Positions 15,924 to 25,006 of a stretch of 50,024 nt of DNA are shown here, one piece after another (within the stretch, counting starts at the first letter, position 1; each line of letters starts with the position of its first letter). The notes under the pieces are model-generated. The model was not told the origin of the DNA, ran no database searches, and saw nothing but the letters and a program-made list of their open reading frames with translations. The stretch is from Phycisphaerae bacterium (GTDB lineage: Bacteria > Planctomycetota > Phycisphaerae > Phycisphaerales > SM1A02): NCBI GenBank assembly GCA_002717655.1, contig PBAY01000042.1:1-50024 (forward strand), given 5' to 3'. A program made the position numbers and the translations under genes.

Positions 15924-18542
15924 TCAGACATTGAAGTACTTGGCTTCTGGATGATGAACGATGATGGCCGAGGTGCTCTGCTCCGGCTCGATCTGATCGT
16001 TCTCCGTCAGGACACAACCGATTCGCTCAGGTTCGAGCAGACGGAAGAGCTTCTGCTGATCAGACATGTCGGGACAAGCCGGATAACCGAATGAGTACCG
16101 GCTTCCACGGTAATGCTGCTGGAAGAGATGCTTGATATTGGGACTGTCTTCACCATCCACCCCCAGTTCCTGCCTCATCCGCTTGTGCCAGAGTTCAGCC
16201 AGCGCCTCCGCACACTCCACGCCCATGCCATGTACGTAGAGGTACTCGGTGTACTGATCATCATCAAAGAGTTTCTGAGCCAGTTCACTGACCCGGTTGC
16301 CGACCGTCACGCAGCTCAAACCAAGCGAATCCCGCTCACCACTGTCGACCTCGCGGAAGTAATCACTGATGCAGAGATTTCTACGACCACGCTGACGCGG
16401 GAAGGAGAACCGTTCGAGCTCGCGATCATGATCTTCCGGATCAAAGACGACGAGATCATTTCCATCACTTCCGCACGGATACCAGCCATAGATCAGCTTG
16501 GGATCGAGAATCTGCTCCTCGATGAACGACTTCTGCAGACGCTCGAATACAGGCCTCGCTTCGTTTTCCAGCGAGTCGGCAAACTCGGCCTTGGTTCTGC
16601 GACCTCTGCGGAACCCCCACTGACCACGGAACAGGGCGACCGTATTGACATAGGGATAGAGTTCTTCAAGAGGGATCGACTCGACCATCCGATTGCCCCA
16701 GAATGGAGCCATGGGAAGTTCGATATCACGAGCCACTTCACTTCGCACCTCAGGATCAGAAACGGCAACCCCACCGTCACCTGAGTCCTCCTGCATTGCA
16801 CCAACCCGGGCCTCGGCCGCAGCACGAGTGGCCACTCGACGATCGATCTGAGCGTCCAGCGCGTCATGCCGACCCTCGATGATGGCATCACACAATGCCA
16901 GACCTTCAAAGGCATCCTTGCCGTAGTACAACTGACCGTTGTACACGGAACGCAGATGAGACTCGCAGTAGTGCCTGGAAAGCGCAGCGCCACCGAGGAG
17001 CACCGGGACGTCGATCTCCATTTCATTCAGACGACGAAGGTTCTCTTCCATCACCACGACACTCTTGACCAGCAGGCCCGACATGCCGATGGCATCGGCT
17101 CCGGTTTCACGCCAGGCCTGGACAATGTCATCGATTGTCTGCTTGATGCCGATGTTGTCCACCGTCCAGCCATTGTTGGTCAGGATGATGTCCACCAGAT
17201 TCTTGCCGATGTCATGAACATCACCCTTCACGGTTGCAAGAACGACACGACCTCTGGTGGAACCCTCAAGCTTGTCCATATGTGGTTCCAGATGCGATAC
17301 CGCCATCTTCATGACTTCAGCTGACTGAAGCACGAAGGGCAACTGCATCTCACCGTTGGCAAAGAGCTCACCGACCGTCTTCATCCCCCGCAGAAGATGA
17401 TCATTGATGATCTCAAGCGGCGTGTAGACCTTCATGGCCTCATCCAACCGCTCGGTGATTCCCTGCTTTTCGCCATCAACGATATGAGCCTGGAGCCATT
17501 CCTCAAGGGTCCGGCTGGAGACATCGACTGCGGCTGTTTCCGATTCGTCATCACCGAAGAGATCGATGAAGGACTGCAGTGGATCAAAGGCCTGATCATC
17601 AACGCCATCGGGCAGACCCTCGCCTCCGACCTCGACAGCACGACGGTCATAGATGAGATCCAACGCCGCCTGCCTGCGGTCATCATCGATCCGATTGAGC
17701 GGAATGATCTTTGAAGCATGGACGATCGCACTGGACATCCCTGCCTCGAGAAGTTCATGCATGAGGACGGAGTTGAGTACCTGACGGGCAGCTGGCTTGA
17801 GGCCGAATGAACAGTTCGAAAGCCCGCAGGTCAACTGCACCCGTGGATAGGCTTGATTGATTCGGCGCGTGCCCTCAATGAGCTCCAGACCACTGCGACG
17901 ATCCGCATCCATTCCCGTCGAGATCGGCAGTACAAGCGGATCAATGAACAGATCGTCAATGGAAAGACCGCCAGCAGCTGATGTGGCACGCTCAATCGCA
18001 CGGGAGGCAATCTCGAACTTGCGATCCGCCGTACGAGCCATGGCCGCTTCTGGATCTTCATCAATCGTACCGATGACCAGCCCGGCCCCGAAGGTCCGGG
18101 CAAGCCTGCACATCTCATCGAACTTCTCATCACCGTCCTCAAAATTGGCGGAGTTGATGATGCACTTGCCCGGGGCATGACGAAGACCTGCTTCAATGGT
18201 TGCAATCTGGGTTGAATCCAGCATCAAGGGCGCATCAACCTGTCTTACAACACGTGAGACGACCTGAGCCATGTCAGAGGCATTGTCACGCCCTGCGTAG
18301 TCGACATTCACATCCAGGCAGTTGGCACCTTCCTTGATCTGGGTACGTGCCAATGACACCATCTCATCCCAGTTTTCACCTTCAAGAAGTCGCTTGAAAG
18401 CCCGGCTGCCGGAGGCATTCATTCGCTCGCCGATGATGAAGAATGAACTTTCCTGGCGGTATGGAACAGTTCCGTAGAGTGAACTGCAGCCCGGTGTCCA
18501 ACCCGATCGACTTCGATCCGCAGAACGTTGCGATTCCGCCAC
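15924..18542 (-). CDS. metH: Methionine synthase, folate/cobalamin/activation part
   Basis: This part takes the methyl group of 5-methyltetrahydrofolate onto cobalamin. Domains in order: pterin-binding (~33-300, starting FFIIGERMNASGS), cap (~345-425), B12-binding with the Co-ligand motif DVHDIG at residues 441-446 (His443), and the C-terminal AdoMet reactivation domain (~620-872, with RGQWGFRRG and HGMGVECAEALAE). The homocysteine domain is a separate frame directly upstream. The GTG start follows the TAA of that frame with zero spacing and in the same reading frame, so both parts together (about 1180 codons) equal a normal one-chain MetH. No Shine-Dalgarno is visible before the GTG, which suggests re-initiation or readthrough. 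The stop could also be an assembly error. Confidence 0.92.
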   Translation of the reverse strand: MAESQRSADRSRSGWTPGCSSLYGTVPYRQESSFFIIGERMNASGSRAFKRLLEGENWDEMVSLARTQIKEGANCLDVNVDYAGRDNASDMAQVVSRVVRQVDAPLMLDSTQIATIEAGLRHAPGKCIINSANFEDGDEKFDEMCRLARTFGAGLVIGTIDEDPEAAMARTADRKFEIASRAIERATSAAGGLSIDDLFIDPLVLPISTGMDADRRSGLELIEGTRRINQAYPRVQLTCGLSNCSFGLKPAARQVLNSVLMHELLEAGMSSAIVHASKIIPLNRIDDDRRQAALDLIYDRRAVEVGGEGLPDGVDDQAFDPLQSFIDLFGDDESETAAVDVSSRTLEEWLQAHIVDGEKQGITERLDEAMKVYTPLEIINDHLLRGMKTVGELFANGEMQLPFVLQSAEVMKMAVSHLEPHMDKLEGSTRGRVVLATVKGDVHDIGKNLVDIILTNNGWTVDNIGIKQTIDDIVQAWRETGADAIGMSGLLVKSVVVMEENLRRLNEMEIDVPVLLGGAALSRHYCESHLRSVYNGQLYYGKDAFEGLALCDAIIEGRHDALDAQIDRRVATRAAAEARVGAMQEDSGDGGVAVSDPEVRSEVARDIELPMAPFWGNRMVESIPLEELYPYVNTVALFRGQWGFRRGRRTKAEFADSLENEARPVFERLQKSFIEEQILDPKLIYGWYPCGSDGNDLVVFDPEDHDRELERFSFPRQRGRRNLCISDYFREVDSGERDSLGLSCVTVGNRVSELAQKLFDDDQYTEYLYVHGMGVECAEALAELWHKRMRQELGVDGEDSPNIKHLFQQHYRGSRYSFGYPACPDMSDQQKLFRLLEPERIGCVLTENDQIEPEQSTSAIIVHHPEAKYFNV

Positions 18543-19466
18543 TTAATTGATGGCTGCAAGATGCGCAGGCGTTGTCCCACAACAACCACCGACGATGCCA
18601 AGACCAAATCGACCGATGAACTTTCCGACCGTCTCCGCCATGGGTTCGGGCCGAAGTGGAAATTCACTTTTACCCTCGACGAGAATCGGAAGACCTGCAT
18701 TCGGCACACATGCGACGGCACGGGGCCAGAGTCGAGAAAGCACATCAAGATGAGTCGCCATCTCGATCGGACCGGTTGCACAGTTGAGGCCGAGTGATGC
18801 GATTGGATAATGCTCCAAGGCCGTAATAGCTGCGGAAATCTCAGTACCAAGCAGCATGGTCCCGGTTGTTTCGATCGTTACATTGACAAGGATCGGGATG
18901 TCATCCGGGGTCCTTCCCTGTGACTCAAGTGCCTTCATGCAGGCATTGATCGCACATTTGACCTGAAGCAGATCCTGACAGGTCTCGATCAGAAACGCAT
19001 CCGCCCCTACCTGGATCAGACCTGTGGCCTGAGCGCAATAGGATTCGAGCATGGTGTCCCAATCAACCTGGGAAAGGGTGATCAGCTTGGTGCCCGGCCC
19101 CATCGAACCCAGCACGAATCGAGGCTTGTCGACTGTTGCATGCACATCACAGGCTGCTCTGGCAACCTCGGCCGCTTCCTTGTTCAAGGAGCGAGCCCAA
19201 TCAGAGATGGATGAATCGAATTCAGAAAGAACCAGTGGGTTCGCACCAAAGGTATTGGTCTCGACCGCATCACTGCCCGCGGCAAGAAACGACTCGTGTA
19301 TCTGCTGAACAAGTTCAGGGCGTGAACGGACAAGCAGGTCTACACAGTTCTCATGGCCGAGATAGTCACCATCAATTGACAGTGGCATCGACTGCAAGGT
19401 CGAACCCATCGCACCATCAAGCACGACAACACGATTCTCAAGGGCCCGAAGGAGAGGGCTAGACAT
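18543..19466 (-). CDS. metH: Methionine synthase, homocysteine-binding part
   Basis: The 307-residue protein is the zinc-dependent homocysteine S-methyltransferase domain of MetH. It begins with LDGAMGSTLQ and shows NTFGANP, the zinc ligand Cys in LNCATGP and the double Cys of GGCCGTTP at the C terminus. It ends with TAA exactly at the normal linker to the pterin domain. It is expected to act with the downstream product. A promoter with TTGAAG and TATAGT sits directly upstream, with only 6 nt between the -10 and the ATG. No riboswitch-like structure is visible in the short upstream region. Could alternatively serve as a stand-alone MmuM/BhmT-type enzyme, but the adjacency argues for MetH. Confidence 0.92.
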   Translation of the reverse strand: MSSPLLRALENRVVVLDGAMGSTLQSMPLSIDGDYLGHENCVDLLVRSRPELVQQIHESFLAAGSDAVETNTFGANPLVLSEFDSSISDWARSLNKEAAEVARAACDVHATVDKPRFVLGSMGPGTKLITLSQVDWDTMLESYCAQATGLIQVGADAFLIETCQDLLQVKCAINACMKALESQGRTPDDIPILVNVTIETTGTMLLGTEISAAITALEHYPIASLGLNCATGPIEMATHLDVLSRLWPRAVACVPNAGLPILVEGKSEFPLRPEPMAETVGKFIGRFGLGIVGGCCGTTPAHLAAIN

Positions 19467-19472
19467 TCAATC

Positions 19473-19501
19473 ACTATAGAATCGAGTCAACATCTCTTCA
19501 A
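19473..19501 (-). promoter_or_regulatory. Promoter of the methionine synthase genes, leaderless type
   Basis: On the minus strand TTGAAG (19496-19501) and TATAGT (19473-19478, 5 of 6 matches) are 17 bp apart. The -10 ends 6 nt before the ATG at 19466, so transcription would begin at or next to the start codon. There is no Shine-Dalgarno. Confidence 0.6.
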
Positions 19502-19583
19502 CCGTTCATCCGGATGAATGGATGGATCGGTATCATCTCGAAGCCTCCCCGTGCACGTGGGCTACCATGCCTCGGAATCATTC

Positions 19584-20441
19584 ATGACAGTTCCACTTCT
19601 TGCCATTTCAATCCTGCTCCCCGGTTTCATGCTGGGTGGGCAACAGGCAAAACCAAACCCTGGTGATGCCCCCCGAACCGGCAAACTTGCCGCACCAGTC
19701 GTCTTGCCTCTGGCGGGTGGGCTCATGATCCGCTACCTCCAACAGATCGGTGGACGGGTTGCCATGTGGAAGCTCGATTCATTCTCCGCACACGCCACCA
19801 TTGGCATGGATGGCGGAGACAATTCCGGCGAATTGGACATGGCCTTTGGCAAGCCGGATCGAATCTCGATCAAACTGGACCTTGGGTCACTGGGCTCCAG
19901 TGTCGTTGGCTCCGATGGACAGATCGCCTGGGAGATCACAACCAACGACGATCAAGAAGAGATCGAGATCATCGATCGCAAGGATGCCCAGCGAAGACGA
20001 CGCGAACTCAATTGGTTCGAACTGGCCATTCGACTGAATGAAAATGCCCGGATCTTCCGCACGATTGCCCCCGCGGAATTCGAGGGGCATCCCTGCTGGG
20101 AAATCCAGAAAGTGACTCGATCAGGCAAGGAGGATCGAATCTTTCTGGATCGAGAGAATTATCTGCTTCGCGGGATTCGCATGATTGAACAAGGGCCTCA
20201 GGGAGATTATGAAATCACACTGGCTTTCCGTGACTGGAAACCGGTCGAACAGCTGAAGCTGTTTCACGAAGTTGTCATCAGCCAATCCGGGCTCGCCATG
20301 ACAATTGCCTTTGATCGCATCTCGCTGGATACCGTCCCTCCCAAAACGTTCGAGCCACCGGAGACCGTCAAAGTGCTGCTTGCCGATGAAGCGGTTGACG
20401 CGACCGACAATGAACAGGAAGACCAAAGCGATTCTCAATGA
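19584..20441 (+). CDS. Exported protein, possible LolA/LppX-like fold
   Basis: Starting at ATG 19584 the protein has 285 residues and an N-terminal hydrophobic signal (VPLLAISILLPGFMLGG). The mature part is beta-rich with alternating hydrophobic strands (DSFSAHATIGMDG, RISIKLDLGS, GHPCWEIQKVTRSGK, YEITLAFRDWKP), like the outer-membrane lipoprotein-sorting LolA or LppX fold that binds lipid in a half-barrel. The assignment is by pattern only. An acidic tail ends the protein. An earlier in-frame start at 19518 would place the hydrophobic region too deep. The gene overlaps the ABC ATPase start by 4 bases (ATGA), so it belongs to the exporter operon and may be its periplasmic partner. Confidence 0.75.
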   Translation: MTVPLLAISILLPGFMLGGQQAKPNPGDAPRTGKLAAPVVLPLAGGLMIRYLQQIGGRVAMWKLDSFSAHATIGMDGGDNSGELDMAFGKPDRISIKLDLGSLGSSVVGSDGQIAWEITTNDDQEEIEIIDRKDAQRRRRELNWFELAIRLNENARIFRTIAPAEFEGHPCWEIQKVTRSGKEDRIFLDRENYLLRGIRMIEQGPQGDYEITLAFRDWKPVEQLKLFHEVVISQSGLAMTIAFDRISLDTVPPKTFEPPETVKVLLADEAVDATDNEQEDQSDSQ

Positions 20442-21355
20442 ATGATCTCGCTGTCACCATTCATGGCGTCAACAAGGCCTACGGCAAGGTTCACGCGGTT
20501 CGAGATCTGGACCTTCAGGTCCCACGAGGAACATTGGTTGGCTTCCTTGGACCCAATGGTGCCGGGAAGAGCACCACCATCAGAATGATCATGTCGATCA
20601 TCTACCCCGACTCCGGCTCCATTCAGGTACTGGATTCAACCGCTCTGGAAGCGAAGGACCGAATCGGCTATCTCCCGGAGGAGCGAGGCCTTTATCGAAA
20701 GATGAAGATCAACCAGTTCCTGACCTACATCGCGAAACTGAAGGAAGTCGACCGAAGCGACATCAACCGCCGGATCAACTGGTGGCTGGAGAGACTGGAA
20801 CTACCAGACGTCCTGAACCGCCGATGCGAAGCACTCTCCAAGGGCCAACAACAGAAACTGCAGTTCATCGCCTCCGTGGTTCACGATCCCGAGCTCATCA
20901 TTCTGGACGAACCCTTCTCGGGACTCGATCCGGTCAATGCCTCGCTGCTGAGCGACATCATCCAGGAACTGCGGGAGCAGGGACGAACAATCATTTTCTC
21001 CACGCACGTGCTGCATCAGGCCGAACGCCTGTGCGACCGCGTGTTCCTGATCAATCAAGGCGTGAAACTGCTTGATGATCCTATTGAGGAAATCAGAGAT
21101 CGCTACAACCCACGCGTCATCGCCATGGAACTCCTTGAACCAGCCGAAGGAGAGATCATGCGTGTTGACGGCGTACGGGAAGTCAAATCTTCCGGCGAAG
21201 GCACCAAATTCGACCTCCATCTGAACCATGATGCCGATGCGCACACCATCATGAATGCGATTACGACCAGACATCGACTTAGGGCAATTGAAATCAGAAA
21301 ACCGACCCTTGACGATATCTTCGTGGAACTTGTCCAGGGAGCATCGGACTCATGA
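20438..21355 (+). CDS. ABC transporter ATP-binding protein (ABC-2 exporter, NatA-like)
   Basis: The 305-residue ATPase shows Walker A GPNGAGKST (38-46), signature LSKGQQQK (133-140), Walker B LIILDEP (153-159), and an H-loop in FSTHV. The C-terminal ~80 residues match the extension seen in NatA-type ATPases. It powers the membrane protein encoded next. The start overlaps the preceding exported-protein stop, and its own stop overlaps the permease start (ATGA). The substrate is not shown by sequence; NatAB-like exporters handle ions, drugs or envelope components. Confidence 0.93.
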   Translation: MNDLAVTIHGVNKAYGKVHAVRDLDLQVPRGTLVGFLGPNGAGKSTTIRMIMSIIYPDSGSIQVLDSTALEAKDRIGYLPEERGLYRKMKINQFLTYIAKLKEVDRSDINRRINWWLERLELPDVLNRRCEALSKGQQQKLQFIASVVHDPELIILDEPFSGLDPVNASLLSDIIQELREQGRTIIFSTHVLHQAERLCDRVFLINQGVKLLDDPIEEIRDRYNPRVIAMELLEPAEGEIMRVDGVREVKSSGEGTKFDLHLNHDADAHTIMNAITTRHRLRAIEIRKPTLDDIFVELVQGASDS

Positions 21356-22701
21356 ACAAGATTTGGGCAGTCGCCTGGAGAGAATTCCGGCACACGGTAT
21401 TGACGAAGGCATTCCTCTTCGGCGTGGTCATCGCCCCGATCTTTTTCTTTGCCGTGATGATCGGCATCGCGGTTTTCCTCAAACCCGAAGCAAAGCCCCT
21501 GATTGGCAAGGTCGGAGTGGTCAGTCCGAACAACGCGCTGGTGGCCGCGCTTGAAGAATCTCTCAAACCGGAAGAACCATCCGAGGCGATCTCTCTGGAT
21601 GATCTGGCAGGCGAAGAAACCGTCGAAAGAGTTCTTGAGCAAGCAGCAGCCAGTCAGCCTGATTCGATCATTCCACGTGAAATAGAGGTGGAACTGGTTC
21701 CAGTCCCGGACCATGAGGATCAGATCAATTCGATCAAGGATGGGATTCGAAACGGAACATGGACAGCCCTGATTATCGTCGACGAACAGGCCATCGATGC
21801 CGACGGTGAACCCGAGGAGAACAGAGTTCGCCTGTATGTTGCCCCTGACTCTCCGCCAAGTCACACGGAACTGCTTGAAGACGCAGCCAGAGAGGCCCTG
21901 ACCAGTGCACGGGTCGCACAGGAAGGTCTTGATCCACAACTTGTAGCCAAACTCACCGCAAGACCGCGGACCTCTACGATTCGCCTCGTGGTAGGAGGTG
22001 ACGAGAAAACGGAAATCGGGGAACTCCGCAGGTTCCTTCCGCTTGGCTTCATGGGCCTGATCTGGCTGACCACCTTCATCAGTGGAAACTATCTGCTCAC
22101 TTCCACGATCGAAGAGAAATCAAATCGAGTCATGGAAGTGTTGCTCAGTGCAATCAGCCCCATGCAGTTGATGGCAGGAAAGATCCTCGGGTATGCCATG
22201 GTCACCGTCATCATGGTGGCGATGTTCTCATTATTCCTGATCGGGCTGCTGGTTCTGGCAACATCGCTTGATCTGATCTCACCAATGCAGATCCTGCAAA
22301 GTCTGATCTATCTCGTGATGGCCTATCTCATGGTTGCCGCCATGATGGCGGGCATAGGCAGTGCAGTCAGCGACATGCGAGATGCTCAGACACTTCTGGG
22401 TCCTGTGAGCATCGCGGTGATGATCCCCCTGCTGCTCTCTCCAGTGATCTCCGAAGATCCCAACGGACTCGTTGCGATGGTGACAAGCTATATCCCCCCA
22501 CTGACACCCTTTGTCATGGTCATGAGACTTGTCGCGACTGAGCCCATCTCAATGGTCGAGATCGCACTCAGCATGGTCTGGGGATTCTTCTGTGCCTTCG
22601 TGATGATCTGGCTTGCTGCCAGAATTTTCCGAGTCGGTGTATTGATGCAGGGAAAACCCCCTTCACCAATGGAACTCATCCGATGGGCACGTTATCGCTG
22701 A
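21352..22701 (+). CDS. ABC-2 type permease (NatB-like)
   Basis: The 449-residue protein has a first membrane segment at ~20-45 and a long extracytoplasmic loop (~50-220), followed by five or so further segments in the C-terminal half. The latter include FMGLIWLTTFISGNYLLTS and the family marker EEKSNRVMEVLLSAISPMQLMAGKI. This is the NatB/YhaP plan of ABC-2 permeases, which pair with one ATPase chain. Third gene of the operon, with ATGA overlap to the ATPase. It converges on the MFS gene with only 16 bp between them. Confidence 0.9.
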   Translation: MNKIWAVAWREFRHTVLTKAFLFGVVIAPIFFFAVMIGIAVFLKPEAKPLIGKVGVVSPNNALVAALEESLKPEEPSEAISLDDLAGEETVERVLEQAAASQPDSIIPREIEVELVPVPDHEDQINSIKDGIRNGTWTALIIVDEQAIDADGEPEENRVRLYVAPDSPPSHTELLEDAAREALTSARVAQEGLDPQLVAKLTARPRTSTIRLVVGGDEKTEIGELRRFLPLGFMGLIWLTTFISGNYLLTSTIEEKSNRVMEVLLSAISPMQLMAGKILGYAMVTVIMVAMFSLFLIGLLVLATSLDLISPMQILQSLIYLVMAYLMVAAMMAGIGSAVSDMRDAQTLLGPVSIAVMIPLLLSPVISEDPNGLVAMVTSYIPPLTPFVMVMRLVATEPISMVEIALSMVWGFFCAFVMIWLAARIFRVGVLMQGKPPSPMELIRWARYR

Positions 22702-22717
22702 TGCCTGAAGCCGAAAC

Positions 22718-23911
22718 TCATCGCAATGGACCGATCCGCCAGCGAAGCAGGCCGACCACCCCGAGCATGTTCAAGACCAGATAACCCGCTGCAAATCCCA
22801 GAAAGACCTGCTGGAATTGTTGCTCCGCATGCACGCCAAGTTCTGGAAACAGAAGAGCTGCAATCACGACGCCTGAAAAATAACCGGCGGTTCCTGCAGC
22901 CTGAACTGATCCCATGTCGGAGACACCTCGGCCCGATCGACTCGCCAGGGCATAGGTTGTCGGGACAAGTCCTGCTCCGGAAATACCAATCGCCACCATC
23001 AGAACAAAGAGGCCTTGTCCGTCATCCGAATCGAGATAGGCCATCGCTGCAACACAAAGCCCATAGAACGCCGCACATACGATGCGGACACGCAACGCCC
23101 CCAATCGATCTGCAATCAGTCCTGCCGGCCAACTGAAAATGGCGAGCAAGAGCAGGGAAACCCCGATGAAACCACCCGCCCTGGTCATGCTGATATCAAG
23201 AACGACTGTCAGATAGAGCGCGCCTGTCACTGAGATCACTGCTGACATCGCACGATCTCCGAAGGCGAAGCACATGGCCGGCCACAGGGAAAGACGCCAG
23301 CGTGAACGCATTGCAGCAGATGCGACTCGGACTGCCCGATCCTGCATCAGGTCAAGGTCACTTCGAACCAGCCAGGTCATCAACGCGAGCAGGGCACAGA
23401 TAACACTGGTCGTCAAAAGGACCGCAACGGCACTCTGATCAGAGATGGCCCCACCACCACCAATACCGACTGCCAGCCCCAGCATCATCACGAATCCCGC
23501 TAAACCAAATCGACTACCGGAACGGTTGAAGGTCCCCGCACCCAACAAGCCAAGCAACGTTGAAATCGTGACCAGATCAGCACCGCCCTCAACACATCTG
23601 ATCAAGAGTGTCGGGATCCAGCCGATCGGAAATGCGGTGATTGCCATGCATGCCGCATCTACAATGGCCCCAATCACAATCAACTTCCATGCAGGTAGAT
23701 CTCTCCAGAATCTCGCCAGCAAAGGCAGAACTGCGATCGCTCCCAGCAGATTTACCGCCATGAACCAATGTGCGGAGCCAGCTGAGACTCCATATCGATC
23801 GACGGCAATCGCCTTCAACGCAATAGCAAGCATGGCATCTGGCAGGGTTGCCAGAAACAGAAGAACGGTCAGAGAGAAAAGGGATCTCATGCCTTGGCTT
23901 GAAGAAGTCAT
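22718..23911 (-). CDS. Major facilitator superfamily transporter
   Basis: The 397-residue protein has about twelve membrane segments and a central cytoplasmic loop (~195-215). The MFS loop motif GLIADRLGALRVR lies at ~270. No residues point to a given substrate; the length and shape fit drug or sugar efflux type permeases. It is a single gene facing the ABC exporter tail to tail and is divergent from the CoA-transferase gene, with about 195 bp between starts. That spacer shows no convincing pair of promoter boxes. Confidence 0.85.
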   Translation of the reverse strand: MTSSSQGMRSLFSLTVLLFLATLPDAMLAIALKAIAVDRYGVSAGSAHWFMAVNLLGAIAVLPLLARFWRDLPAWKLIVIGAIVDAACMAITAFPIGWIPTLLIRCVEGGADLVTISTLLGLLGAGTFNRSGSRFGLAGFVMMLGLAVGIGGGGAISDQSAVAVLLTTSVICALLALMTWLVRSDLDLMQDRAVRVASAAMRSRWRLSLWPAMCFAFGDRAMSAVISVTGALYLTVVLDISMTRAGGFIGVSLLLLAIFSWPAGLIADRLGALRVRIVCAAFYGLCVAAMAYLDSDDGQGLFVLMVAIGISGAGLVPTTYALASRSGRGVSDMGSVQAAGTAGYFSGVVIAALLFPELGVHAEQQFQQVFLGFAAGYLVLNMLGVVGLLRWRIGPLR

Positions 23912-24106
23912 CTGAGTCTTGGAACCATTGAAGATTGAAGCTTCTTATTCAGGAACCACGGATCAACCGACCAGGTCGACCACCCAGAGAGGATCCTTGA
24001 CGCTATCCTGCTGTCACACGGAGCATTGACCGCTGCCGTTCTTACAGGGGCGTTCCAAGCCCCGAGTGGCAGGAACCCACACACCCGAAAAGCCAGTATC
24101 TCACTG

Positions 24107-24799
24107 ATGTCCAACAAAGTCTACTCATCACCAGCGACTGCACTTGAAGGCCTTGCCACCGACGGAATGACCGTCGCCGTAGGTGGATTTGGACTCTGTG
24201 GCATACCTGAACAACTGATCATCGCCTTGCGAGACACGAATGTGAAGGAATTGACTGCCGTATCCAACAATGCTGGCGTTGATGACTGGGGCCTGGGCCT
24301 TCTTCTTCAAACAAAACAGATCAAGCGGATGGTGAGCTCCTACGTAGGAGAAAATGCCGAGTTTGAAAGGCAATTCCTTGCCAACGAACTTGAACTTGAA
24401 TTCACTCCACAAGGAACACTGGCGGAAAGAATGCGAGCTGGCGGTTCTGGAATCCCAGGCTTCTATACAAGAACTGGCGTTGGAACTGTTGTCGCCGAAG
24501 GCAAGCCTCATATGGATTTCGATGGGATCACCCATGTTCTGGAGCGAGGAATCGTGGCCGACCTTTCACTGGTCAAAGCCTGGCGTGCAGATGAAGTTGG
24601 AAACCTCGTCTTCCGCAAGACCGCTCGAAACTTCAATCCTCTCGTCGCCATGTGCGGCAAGATGACGATTGCCGAGGTCGAGGAGATCGTCCCCGCGGGA
24701 ACCCTCGATCCAGATCACATCCATACGCCAGGGGTCTTCGTGAACCGAATTGTCCAGACCCAGTCGGAAAAACGGATCGAGCAACGGACCACCCAGTAG
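24107..24799 (+). CDS. scoA: 3-oxoacid CoA-transferase subunit A
   Basis: Subunit A of the SCOT-type heterodimer moves CoA between succinyl-CoA and acetoacetate or similar acids. The family marks [48 protein letters not shown] and the C-terminal [20 protein letters not shown] are all clear. Start chosen at ATG 24107, where homology begins; the frame extends to 24026. Length of 230 residues is normal for subunit A. Subunit B, which carries the catalytic glutamate, does not follow: the next 200 bp are non-coding and then an unrelated gene starts. Either subunit B is elsewhere or this gene is an orphan. Confidence 0.93.
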   Translation: MSNKVYSSPATALEGLATDGMTVAVGGFGLCGIPEQLIIALRDTNVKELTAVSNNAGVDDWGLGLLLQTKQIKRMVSSYVGENAEFERQFLANELELEFTPQGTLAERMRAGGSGIPGFYTRTGVGTVVAEGKPHMDFDGITHVLERGIVADLSLVKAWRADEVGNLVFRKTARNFNPLVAMCGKMTIAEVEEIVPAGTLDPDHIHTPGVFVNRIVQTQSEKRIEQRTTQ

Positions 24800-25006
24800 C
24801 CCCTTGCTGAACCGGCCTTCAGGCAGCATCTGAAGCAGGGCTCATCCTCTAATACGACCAGATCCCCCTTACTGGGGTAGAATCACGGCGGCATGCCCAT
24901 AATTTGGCATTGCTTGGAGGATTTCTGCCATAAATGTTGGCACTTGGGCGTTCCAAAGGCCTCACAGAGCATTGTTTAACGCCCCAGAACCAGTGGAGCT
25001 GCAGCC
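24800..25006. promoter_or_regulatory. Upstream region of the type II secretion locus, with repeated TTGGCA half-sites
   Basis: The sequence TTGGCA occurs at 24904-24909 and 24937-24942, in two imperfect copies of CCATAAT-TTGGCATTGCTTGG, with an inverted TGCCA at 24926-24930 between them. A weak hairpin CTTCAG/CTGAAG (24817-24835) follows the CoA-transferase stop. The repeats may be an operator for the locus downstream. No clean -35/-10 pair stands out; TTGCTT and TAAATG at 15-bp spacing are the nearest candidate. Confidence 0.35.

Noticed and set aside
24849..24860. TAATACGAC, similar to the start of a phage T7 promoter
   Set aside because: Only nine bases match and no phage genes are present; a chance match.
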